Shown: positions 1-5,257 of the stretch, one piece after another
How the letters are laid out: each line of letters begins with the position of its first letter
How positions within the stretch are numbered: position 1 is the stretch's first letter
Assembly (NCBI GenBank): GCA_900550105.1
Contig: URQW01000153.1
Span: 1 to 5,257, forward strand
Length of the DNA stretch: 5,257 nucleotides
Reading direction: 5' to 3'
From: an uncultured Pelosinus sp.
Lineage (GTDB): Bacteria; Bacillota; Negativicutes; UMGS1260
Notes under the pieces: model-generated
Databases searched by the model: none
What the model saw: only the letters and a program-made list of their open reading frames with translations
Told to the model about the DNA's origin: nothing
Translations under genes and position numbers: made by a program

Positions 1-751
1 CTTCACCATGAAAAGTAGGATTTGAACCAATGTTAGCCACTCCTTGGTAAACCATTTCAGCCACTTTCATAGTTACCGCATAAACACCGTCAGCAGGTAA
101 TAATATACTTGGATCTACCGCAACATTCGCGGTGGGAAACCCGAGCAGACGGCCACGCTGATCACCAGTAACGACAAGCCCCTGCAATTCATAGGGCCTG
201 CCAAGAAAGTTCATCGCTTCCTGTACTTTTCCGTCTGTTAACAAACTGCGAATTAAAGTAGAACTAACAGTGGCACCGTCTTTCGTAACCATAGCAAAAA
301 CCTCAACGGCAAACCCCAAGAGCTGACCGGCTTGGCGCATCATTTCGCTATTGCCTTGTCCCTTATAACCATAGGAATAATTGTCACCAATGACAATTAA
401 ATAGGGCTGAAGACTCTTCACAAGCAACGCAACAAAATTCTGCGGCGTAATTTTAAAAAACTCTTCGGTAAAAGGAATCGTCACAAGTATATCTAGCCCC
501 ATATCTGCTAGCAGCTGCGCTTTACGCTCTTGGGTCATTAAAAGTTTTGGCGAATGATCTGGGAAAAGAATAGCGCGGGGATGATTACTGAAAGTAAATA
601 AAACGCTAACTCCGCCTGACTCTTTTGCCGAAGTAATTACTTTTTCCACAAGCTGGCGATGACCAATGTGCAATCCGTCAAAAGTCCCTAAGGCAATGGC
701 CGCAGGGGAAAGCTGCGTCGGCAAATCTGCCAAACTTTTGTATATCTTCAT
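1..751 (-). CDS. ribF: Bifunctional riboflavin kinase / FAD synthetase RibF (3' end cut by window)
   Basis: A two-domain cytosolic enzyme that phosphorylates riboflavin to FMN and then adenylates FMN to FAD. I translated the frame by hand: 250 complete residues from ATG 749-751, open to the left edge. The N-terminal FAD synthetase (nucleotidyltransferase) domain shows GTFDGLHIGH at residues 22-31, the HxGH ATP-binding motif; FTFSNHPR at 52-59; GDNYSYGYKGQGN at 122-134; and SSTLIR at 163-168. The C-terminal riboflavin kinase domain begins near 185 and shows GFPTANV at 204-210 (Thr207 and Asn209 match the Mg-ATP binding PTAN motif), GVYAV at 222-226 and NIGSNPTF at 240-247. The family is usually about 310 residues, so some 60 residues, including the kinase catalytic Glu, lie outside. 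The start is one base after the truB stop (TAAGATG) with AGGAG 10 bases upstream. No leader and so no FMN riboswitch precedes it here. SSTLIR replaces the commoner SSTRIR, a mild variation. Identity is very secure. Confidence 0.96.
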   Translation of the reverse strand, partial: MKIYKSLADLPTQLSPAAIALGTFDGLHIGHRQLVEKVITSAKESGGVSVLFTFSNHPRAILFPDHSPKLLMTQERKAQLLADMGLDILVTIPFTEEFFKITPQNFVALLVKSLQPYLIVIGDNYSYGYKGQGNSEMMRQAGQLLGFAVEVFAMVTKDGATVSSTLIRSLLTDGKVQEAMNFLGRPYELQGLVVTGDQRGRLLGFPTANVAVDPSILLPADGVYAVTMKVAEMVYQGVANIGSNPTFHGE

Positions 752-752
752 C

Positions 753-1631
753 TTAGAGTCTCTCCTCAGCTCCTAGAACTTTTTGCGGCAAAAGCTTTTT
801 ACCGCAATCCGACTGTTTGCCAATTCCTAGCAAGTCTCCCTGCTTCGTAAAAACTGCGTAAGTTGTACCAACTGCTCCAGATAAAAGAAGAAAGCGACCG
901 TGAATAAAATCATCAGCTTCCTTATCATTTAGCTGACGCATCGGCAAATCTCTAAGTACCTGGCTAGGCGCTACAAGATATTTAAGAGGCTCTTGCGCTA
1001 TTTCCTCCGCTGTAGCAGCTGAAGCAATTGAAAATCCGCCGACAGCAGTTCGAAGTAAGAAGGTAACCGTACCGTGCATGTGCAGGCTTCTTGCTAAATC
1101 CCTGCCTAAAGACCTGATGTAAGTGCCTTTCGAACAAATTACATCAAATAAAACACTTTGCTCTTGAACTGCCAGAAGATCAATTGCCTCAATTTCGACT
1201 TTACGACTAGGCACTTCGACTGTTTTTCCTTCCCGCGCTAGTTCATAAAGTTTTTTCCCGCCTTGTTTAATAGCGGAATAAATCGGCGGTGTTTGTTCAA
1301 TGGTGCCCAGAAAAGCAGCCAAAGCGGCTTGAATCTCTTGTTCACCGAGCTTACGCACAGGACTTTTAGCTGTAATCTGACCAGCTTCATCACCAGAGTC
1401 AGTCTCATAGCCGAAAGTAAGTTCAACACGATACTGTTTATTGGCATTTGTCATATATTCAATGAGGCGTGTAGCCTGCCCTATGGCGACAGGTAACACT
1501 CCGGCCGCTGCCGGATCAAGTGTTCCGGCATGCCCCACTTTTTTTAGACCATAGGTGCGCCGCACAAAAGAAACGACATCATGCGATGTCATACCTGGCG
1601 GCTTTAAAAAATTCAGAAACCCACTTGTCAT
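753..1631 (-). CDS. truB: tRNA pseudouridine-55 synthase TruB
   Basis: Isomerises U55 in the T-loop of most tRNAs to pseudouridine and also acts as a tRNA folding chaperone in the cytosol. The protein is 292 residues, near the family's usual 290-310. The N-terminal motif GFLNFLKPPGMTSHDVV (4-20) is typical. The catalytic motif GHAGTLDPAAAGVLP (33-47) carries the nucleophile Asp39. Tyr67 in NKQYRVE fits the conserved active-site Tyr. SKGTYIRSLGRDLA (167-180) holds the conserved Arg173, and LLRTAVGGF (192-200) is the following conserved turn. A C-terminal PUA-like region covers roughly 228-292 (RQLNDKEADDFIHGR onward). The ATG at 1629-1631 overlaps the nrnA stop as ATGA, with GGAG 8 bases upstream inside nrnA, so translation is probably coupled. 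All catalytic residues I can place are present. Shorter open frames on either strand inside this gene are shadows. Confidence 0.97.
   Translation of the reverse strand: MTSGFLNFLKPPGMTSHDVVSFVRRTYGLKKVGHAGTLDPAAAGVLPVAIGQATRLIEYMTNANKQYRVELTFGYETDSGDEAGQITAKSPVRKLGEQEIQAALAAFLGTIEQTPPIYSAIKQGGKKLYELAREGKTVEVPSRKVEIEAIDLLAVQEQSVLFDVICSKGTYIRSLGRDLARSLHMHGTVTFLLRTAVGGFSIASAATAEEIAQEPLKYLVAPSQVLRDLPMRQLNDKEADDFIHGRFLLLSGAVGTTYAVFTKQGDLLGIGKQSDCGKKLLPQKVLGAEERL
762..766 (-). promoter_or_regulatory. Ribosome binding site of ribF
   Basis: AGGAG on the minus strand, 10 bases before the ribF ATG at 749-751. It lies inside the last codons of truB, so ribosomes finishing truB pass over it. This supports the ATG chosen for ribF, a gene whose reading frame runs off the window. 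Confidence 0.75.
1495..1524 (-). other. Interrupted inverted repeat inside truB catalytic-motif codons
   Basis: On the transcript strand AACAC (1524-1520) pairs with GTGTT (1499-1495), and TCCGGC (1515-1510) pairs with GCCGGA (1505-1500), with an AGCG loop and a 4-base TTGA bulge on the 5' side only. The codons are those of GTLDPAAAGVL, including Asp39. No U-run follows, so it is not an intrinsic terminator. It may simply reflect the similar GTL and GVL codons at either end. Confidence 0.4.
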
Positions 1632-2578
1632 TCCTTATTCTCCAATTCCCGAACCGCTAGCTTATATATCATTTCTTTGGCTGCAGAGATAGTGCCGATA
1701 AAGGTGCACCCTGCTGCCCGTACATGACCGCCGCCGCCAAGAGCCAAAGCAATTTTACTGACATCGACGTGTTTAGAGCGCATACTGATCCGAACAGTCT
1801 GTTCATCAACTACTTTGAATAAAGCAGAAACCTCTACTCCCTCTATACTTCGCGGATAATTGATTAGCCCCTCGGTATGATCACTGCCTTTGGCTAAAAC
1901 TTCTGGCGATGCCGTCAAAAAAGCAATTTGATTATCAGCAAAAAATTCCAGCGTTTTAAGAATATCTGCCATAGTAGTAAGACTTTCTACCGAACGCAAT
2001 TCGAGCGTTTCGGCAATTTTATGGGGCTGCGCTCCAGCCTCCATCAGTTCGGCAGCAAAACGCATCGTCTGCGGTGAAGTGTTGGTATATCGGAAGAATC
2101 CAGAGTCTGTAGCAATCCCGGTATAAAGACAAACAGCCATATCAGCCGAAACAACTGCTTTCGTTTCTCTAAGCAATCCGTAAATAATTTCTGATGTGGC
2201 CGAAGCCGCTGTATCCAAAAAGAGATAGTCCGCAAAAGCTGTATTTGATACGTGATGATCAATATTTAGCACTGGCGCCTTCACAGTTTCCTTGACTTTG
2301 CCTAGGCGTTCTTCATCACTAGCATCAAGGACGACAAGAAGATCTGCCTGAACCGGTGAAACAGGCTGAAAAATGTTCTCATGGCCGGGAAGAAAGAAAA
2401 GATAGGGCGGGACAATATCGTCAAGCAGCATGTCTACTTTTTTCCCTTGTTGACATAAGTAAAAATAAAGACCTAGCATTGCACCCAGACAATCTCCGTC
2501 TGGGTGCACATGAGGCGTCAAAACAATATGCTGGGCCTCGGCAAAAAGCTCATGCACTTTTGCTGCTGTAACCTTCAT
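1628..2578 (-). CDS. nrnA: DHH/DHHA1 phosphoesterase, NrnA-type oligoribonuclease / pAp phosphatase
   Basis: A 316-residue DHH-family phosphoesterase. Family members of this length and position degrade 2-5 nt RNA (nanoRNA) and dephosphorylate 3',5'-pAp; some relatives hydrolyse c-di-AMP or pGpG. Metal-binding motifs, in order: HVHPDGD at 23-29 (His23, Asp27, Asp29), VVLDASD with Asp85, IDHHVSN with Asp107-His108-His109, and TDSGFF with Asp158. The DHHA1 substrate-binding part shows SMRSKHVDVS (265-274) and GGGGHVRAAG (281-290), the GGGH motif. There is no transmembrane segment and no PAS or GGDEF part, so this is not a GdpP/DhhP membrane form. Start ATG is one base after the rbfA stop (TAAGATG); GGCGG lies 8 bases upstream inside rbfA. 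It overlaps truB by 4 bases. Placement between rbfA and truB fits RNA turnover linked to ribosome production. The family is certain; the exact substrate is inferred. Confidence 0.92.
   Translation of the reverse strand: MKVTAAKVHELFAEAQHIVLTPHVHPDGDCLGAMLGLYFYLCQQGKKVDMLLDDIVPPYLFFLPGHENIFQPVSPVQADLLVVLDASDEERLGKVKETVKAPVLNIDHHVSNTAFADYLFLDTAASATSEIIYGLLRETKAVVSADMAVCLYTGIATDSGFFRYTNTSPQTMRFAAELMEAGAQPHKIAETLELRSVESLTTMADILKTLEFFADNQIAFLTASPEVLAKGSDHTEGLINYPRSIEGVEVSALFKVVDEQTVRISMRSKHVDVSKIALALGGGGHVRAAGCTFIGTISAAKEMIYKLAVRELENKE
1640..1643 (-). promoter_or_regulatory. Ribosome binding site of truB
   Basis: GGAG on the minus strand, 8 bases before the truB ATG at 1629-1631 and inside the end of nrnA. 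A closer AAGGA (1632-1636) abuts the ATG with no spacing and is unlikely to be the functional site. Confidence 0.6.
2480..2508 (-). other. Perfect 11-bp hairpin inside nrnA motif I codons
   Basis: Reading the transcript, TGCACCCAGAC (2508-2498) and GTCTGGGTGCA (2490-2480) are exact reverse complements around the 7-base loop GGAGATT (2497-2491). I checked each codon: the arms and loop encode Val24 to Ala33, the motif I stretch HPDGDCLGA. The stem begins about 70 bases after the nrnA start codon. No U-run follows, so it is not an intrinsic terminator. The loop carries GGA. Structure is visible; any function is inference. Confidence 0.65.
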
Positions 2579-2579
2579 C

Positions 2580-2936
2580 TTATTGACCGCCTTCTTCCGC
2601 CTTAATCTTCAACAGAAGTTTTTGTATATGATCACTATAATTTAATGATTCATCAAGATGGAGCGTCAATTCCGGTGTCATACGCAGGCGAATGCGTTTG
2701 CCCACTTCAGAACGCATATGGCCGAGAGCTCGTTGCAAGCCCTCCCACGTAGCAGCCTTTTCTTCATCACTGCCCATGAGGCTTAAGTAGACCTTCGCAC
2801 TGCGCAAATCTCCTGTAGCCTCTACCTGTGTTACGGTAACAAAGCCAATCCGGGGATCTTTCAGCTCTGTGAGAATCATTTTGCTTAATTCTTGTTTAAT
2901 AAGTTCCTGTACTTTTTCAACGCGCAGTTGACCCAT
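2580..2936 (-). CDS. rbfA: 30S ribosome-binding factor RbfA
   Basis: A small KH-fold protein that binds the 30S subunit near the 5' end and 3' region of 16S rRNA and helps its late maturation, notably during cold adaptation in well-studied bacteria. From ATG 2934-2936 the product is 118 residues, normal for the family. Recognisable segments: an N-terminal helix (RVEKVQELIKQELSKMI), LKDPRIGFVTVTQVE at 25-39, RSAKVYLSLMG at 45-55, the ALG of the helix-kink-helix at 70-72 in ALGHMRSEVGKRIRLRMTPEL, and LDESLNYSDHI at 94-104. A GTG directly before this ATG (2937-2939) could add one residue, but the AAGGAAGG site sits 8 bases from the ATG and only 5 from the GTG, and family members usually start at the second position, so the ATG is preferred. 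It follows infB by 18 bases and precedes nrnA by one base. Confidence 0.96.
   Translation of the reverse strand: MGQLRVEKVQELIKQELSKMILTELKDPRIGFVTVTQVEATGDLRSAKVYLSLMGSDEEKAATWEGLQRALGHMRSEVGKRIRLRMTPELTLHLDESLNYSDHIQKLLLKIKAEEGGQ
2587..2591 (-). promoter_or_regulatory. Ribosome binding site of nrnA
   Basis: GGCGG on the minus strand, 8 bases before the nrnA ATG and within the last rbfA codons (an overlapping AAGG is 11 bases away). A moderate site. With the TAAGATG junction it suggests that nrnA translation leans on ribosomes finishing rbfA. Confidence 0.5.
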
Positions 2937-2944
2937 CACTTTTT

Positions 2945-2952
2945 CCTTCCTT
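2945..2952 (-). promoter_or_regulatory. Strong ribosome binding site of rbfA
   Basis: AAGGAAGG on the minus strand in the only true intergenic gap of the window (2937-2954), 8 bases before ATG 2934-2936. It decides the start in favour of that ATG over the adjacent GTG. Confidence 0.85.
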
Positions 2953-2954
2953 TC

Positions 2955-5257
2955 TTACGACTGGACGGATGGTTTTACTTCTTCCATAACGAAGGCTTCA
3001 ATAATATCGCCTTCCTTAATATCGCGGAATTTTTCCACAGTAACGCCACATTCATAACCAGTTGCTACTTCTTTCGCATCATCTTTAAAGCGTTTCAGTC
3101 CATCCACAACGCCTTCATGAATAACAATGCCATCGCGAATAATTCGAACTTGCGATTTATTCGTGATTTTGCCTTCAAGTACATAAGAACCAGCAATCGT
3201 AACTGAGGAAATCGTAAAGACTTTACGCACTTCCACACGACCAAGCACATTCTCTTTAAAGGTAGGTGCGAGCATACCAGTAATAGCCGCCTGTACATCA
3301 TTAATGGCATCATAAATTACGCGATACGTACGAATATCGACTTTTTCTGCTTCCGCCGCTTTACGTGCATTATTGTCAGGACGTACATTAAAACCGATAA
3401 TGAGTGTATTTGATGCAGAAGCCAACATGACATCAGATTCATTAATAGCGCCGACAGCCGCATGAATTACATTTACACGCACTTCATCATTTTTCAGATT
3501 CAAGAGCGCTTGTTTCAGCGCCTCAATAGAGCCTTGTACATCCGCTTTTACAACAATATTTAACTCTTTTAAATTACCTTCCTGAATTTGCTTGAAAATA
3601 TCTTCCAAGGAAACTTTCGAAGATTGTTGCATTTCTTCTGTACGCTTTTTCGCCAATCGTTTTTCGGCAATACCACGAGCAATTTTTTCATCGACAGCTT
3701 CTAAAATATCGCCTGCTTCAGGCACATCAGAAAGCCCTAAAACTTCAACAGGTGTAGACGGACCCGCTTTTTTTACTTTTTCACCACGGTCATTAACCAT
3801 AGCTCTTACTTTACCATGAGCGGTACCAGCAATAATGGAATCGCCAATGCGAAGTGTCCCCTTTTGCACAAGTACTGTAGCAACAGGGCCACGACCTTTG
3901 TCAAGCTGTGCTTCGACGATGGTACCATAAGCCATCCGATCTGGATTGGCTTTTAATTCTTGCATTTCAGCCACTAAAAGAATCATTTCTAATAGTTCAG
4001 GAATGCCGCTTTTCTGATGAGCTGAAACGGGTACCATAATGGTATCGCCGCCCCAGTCTTCTGGAATCAAGCCATGATCTGCTAACTGTTGTTTTACTCG
4101 GTCAGGATTGGCTCCGGTCCGATCCATTTTATTAATGGCTACGATAATTGGTACATTGGCCGACTTGGAGTGATTAATTGCTTCAATCGTCTGAGGCATC
4201 ACACCATCATCAGCTGCCACAACGAGAATCGAAATATCTGTTACTTGAGCACCGCGGGCACGCATAGCTGTAAAGGCTTCATGACCAGGCGTATCAAGAA
4301 AAACGATTCGTTTGCCTTGATAATTCACCTGATAGGCACCGATATGCTGCGTAATGCCACCAGCTTCAGAAGCCGTTACATTCGCTTTACGTATCGAATC
4401 CAACAGCGATGTCTTACCATGGTCAACATGGCCCATAACAGTTACAACAGGCGAACGCGGCACAAGATCTTTCGGATCATCAATGACTTCCGGCGTTTCT
4501 GTCGGATCTACTTCTGGCGGCAAAGCTTCTACTGTCACACCAAATTCTGCCCCTAAAAGCACTGCCGTGTCAAAATCGATTTCCTGATTAATTGTGGCCA
4601 TAACGCCAAGCCCCATGAGCTTTTTAATAATTTCGCCAGCTTCACGACTGCATTTAGAAGCGAAATTTTTAACACTAATCTGTTCGCCTACTAAGATATG
4701 GGTTGGTTTCGGAATTTCCATTTTGGGCGCTGGCGGCGCCTGATGTGTTCTATGGCGATTATTATTTTGGGGACGGTTCCGATTCTGATTGTTATTCTGT
4801 CCACGGCCAGCAAAGTTATTATTGCGCGACTGTTGATTCCCGTTACGATTTCCTGGCGCATTATTTCTATTATTCTGTCCTGGCCGATTATTACCGCCAA
4901 CAGGGCGATTTGTCGTCTGTGGGCGATAATTAGTACCTTGCTGCTGAGTATTACCACTATGTTGTGTATTACTATTATGCTGTGTATTACCGCTATACTG
5001 CGTATTACCGCTACGCTGCATATTACCACTATGTTGCGTATTACCGCTATGTTGTGTATTACCACTACGCTGTGTATTATTATAAGGCGGTCGATTATTT
5101 GTATTTCTTTGTTCATTACCGCGATTTTGGCCTTGGTAATTTGGCCGATTATTGTAGGTTCCGCTCTGTTGCGAGGCGCCTTGATGCTGATTATTGGGCG
5201 ATTTCACACCGGGAGCGCCTGTTTGCTGGCGCGGCTGATTGCCCTGACCGTAACTTC
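2955..5257 (-). CDS. infB: Translation initiation factor IF2 (5' end cut by window)
   Basis: A GTPase that delivers fMet-tRNA to the 30S subunit and promotes 50S joining. The frame is open to the right edge: codons 5208-5255 read SYGQGNQPRQQTGAPG, so the GTG at 5205-5207 is most likely an internal Val; the true start and probably a first IF2_N module lie outside. Numbering from that Val: Asn/Gln/Gly/Arg-rich linker to about 158; IF2_N-like module 170-225 (ISVKNFASKC, GVMATINQEIDFDTA); G domain with G1 GHVDHGKTS (259-267), GGITQHIG (283-290), G3 DTPGH (305-309), G4 NKMD (359-362) and G5 SAH (395-397), where His309 is the catalytic His; beta-barrel domain II about 425-515; domain III 545-640 (VVKADVQGSIEAL); fMet-tRNA binding domain IV 655-745 (LKRFKDDAKEVATGYECG). 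The stop TAA is 18 bases before rbfA. Ser674 stands where IF2 usually has Cys. Identity is certain. Confidence 0.98.
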   Translation of the reverse strand, partial: SYGQGNQPRQQTGAPGVKSPNNQHQGASQQSGTYNNRPNYQGQNRGNEQRNTNNRPPYNNTQRSGNTQHSGNTQHSGNMQRSGNTQYSGNTQHNSNTQHSGNTQQQGTNYRPQTTNRPVGGNNRPGQNNRNNAPGNRNGNQQSRNNNFAGRGQNNNQNRNRPQNNNRHRTHQAPPAPKMEIPKPTHILVGEQISVKNFASKCSREAGEIIKKLMGLGVMATINQEIDFDTAVLLGAEFGVTVEALPPEVDPTETPEVIDDPKDLVPRSPVVTVMGHVDHGKTSLLDSIRKANVTASEAGGITQHIGAYQVNYQGKRIVFLDTPGHEAFTAMRARGAQVTDISILVVAADDGVMPQTIEAINHSKSANVPIIVAINKMDRTGANPDRVKQQLADHGLIPEDWGGDTIMVPVSAHQKSGIPELLEMILLVAEMQELKANPDRMAYGTIVEAQLDKGRGPVATVLVQKGTLRIGDSIIAGTAHGKVRAMVNDRGEKVKKAGPSTPVEVLGLSDVPEAGDILEAVDEKIARGIAEKRLAKKRTEEMQQSSKVSLEDIFKQIQEGNLKELNIVVKADVQGSIEALKQALLNLKNDEVRVNVIHAAVGAINESDVMLASASNTLIIGFNVRPDNNARKAAEAEKVDIRTYRVIYDAINDVQAAITGMLAPTFKENVLGRVEVRKVFTISSVTIAGSYVLEGKITNKSQVRIIRDGIVIHEGVVDGLKRFKDDAKEVATGYECGVTVEKFRDIKEGDIIEAFVMEEVKPSVQS
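4734..5257 (-). other. Asn/Gln-rich low-complexity linker of IF2
   Basis: This part of infB encodes a disordered linker. In the 160 residues counted from the Val at 5205-5207, I count 42 Asn, 25 Gln, 18 Gly and 17 Arg with a single acidic residue (Glu32). Asn plus Gln is about 42 percent and the net charge is strongly positive. IF2 linkers between N-terminal modules and the G domain are variable and low-complexity across bacteria, so position and disorder are expected; the strength of the N/Q bias is notable. The module beyond it restarts at KPTHILVGEQISVK. Confidence 0.9.
4935..5078 (-). repeat. Eight tandem 18-bp units encoding NTQHSG-type hexapeptides
   Basis: Eight in-frame units fill exactly 144 bases: NTQRSG, NTQHSG, NTQHSG, NMQRSG, NTQYSG, NTQHNS, NTQHSG, NTQQQG. 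Every unit begins with the codon AAT, and all but the sixth (which ends in AGT) end in GGT. Differences between copies are partly synonymous (ACA/ACG/ACT, CAA/CAG, AGT/AGC) and partly change the fourth residue (CAT/CGT/TAT). The array lies inside the IF2 linker, where changes in copy number would keep the reading frame. Confidence 0.92.

Noticed and set aside
2450..2479. Plus-strand TTGACA with TAGCAT 18 bases on, a possible antisense promoter in nrnA just before the hairpin
   Set aside because: The -35 is perfect but the -10 matches only four of six and lies in coding sequence; chance occurrence is likely without transcript data.
2937..2939. GTG as the rbfA start, giving one extra residue
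   Set aside because: Spacing from AAGGAAGG is 5 bases versus 8 for the adjacent ATG, and ATG is the stronger codon.
2892..3206. 104-residue plus-strand open frame across the infB-rbfA junction
   Set aside because: Phe/Asn-rich translation typical of antisense reading of Lys/Glu/Ile-rich genes; both minus-strand genes here are certain.
3919..3928. Ten-base palindrome ATGGTACCAT within infB
   Set aside because: Short palindrome at Gly-Thr/Met-type codons; no second copy spaced as an operator and no promoter next to it.
4089..4556. 155-residue open frame on the plus strand opposite the IF2 G domain
   Set aside because: It is antisense to highly conserved GTPase codons, has no convincing ribosome binding site or recognisable domain, and is explained as a shadow.
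4717..4721. Internal ATG (Met163 of KMEIPKP) as a start for a short IF2 isoform
   Set aside because: It sits just before the IF2_N-like module, which is tempting, but no Shine-Dalgarno sequence is visible upstream.
4691..5116. 141-residue minus-strand frame with repeated Ile/Val/His pattern
   Set aside because: Frame-shifted reading of the infB linker and its 18-bp repeats; the repetition comes from the DNA array.
1..5257. CRISPR array, insertion sequence, tRNA, defence genes or intrinsic terminators
   Set aside because: None is visible; the window is almost entirely filled by five conserved minus-strand genes, and the repeats found are in-frame coding repeats.

Overview
The window is a tightly packed block of translation and RNA-metabolism genes, all read on the minus strand. 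In transcription order (right to left) they are infB (translation initiation factor IF2, 5' end beyond the window), rbfA (30S maturation factor), a DHH/DHHA1 phosphoesterase of the NrnA type, truB (tRNA pseudouridine-55 synthase) and ribF (bifunctional riboflavin kinase/FAD synthetase, 3' end beyond the window). This is the distal half of the widely conserved nusA-infB operon. From general knowledge of that operon, nusA and ylxR-type genes would lie beyond the right edge and rpsO/pnp beyond the left edge.

The gene order infB-rbfA-nrnA-truB-ribF, the moderate base composition and the purine-rich Shine-Dalgarno sequences (AAGGAAGG, AGGAG) point to Bacillota. An nrnA-type gene between rbfA and truB is familiar from Clostridia and Negativicutes. 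The Asn/Gln-rich IF2 linker and the protein sequences look most like Negativicutes (Sporomusa/Pelosinus-like), but that is an impression from memory, not a search result.

Layout. 1-751: ribF, FAD synthetase domain complete and kinase domain cut by the window edge. 753-1631: truB. 1628-2578: nrnA-type gene, overlapping truB by 4 bases (ATGA). 2580-2936: rbfA, one base from the nrnA start. 2937-2954: an 18-base gap that holds the rbfA ribosome binding site. 2955-5257: infB, whose frame stays open to the right edge, so the GTG at 5205-5207 is probably an internal valine and not the start. There is no non-coding stretch over 20 bases and no terminator, tRNA, mobile element or CRISPR array.

The genes serve ribosome and RNA work together: IF2 places initiator tRNA, RbfA matures the small subunit, TruB modifies tRNA, the DHH enzyme probably removes short RNA fragments or pAp, and RibF makes FMN and FAD. 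The junctions (TAAGATG, ATGA, TAAGATG) suggest translational coupling. The region is mostly ordinary core genome. Points that stand out are an Asn/Gln-rich, prion-like IF2 linker with eight tandem hexapeptides, a perfect 11-bp RNA hairpin lying on the codons of the DHH enzyme's first metal-binding motif with a GGA-containing loop, and a Cys-to-Ser change in the fMet-binding domain of IF2. I see no convincing sign of a wholly new biological system.
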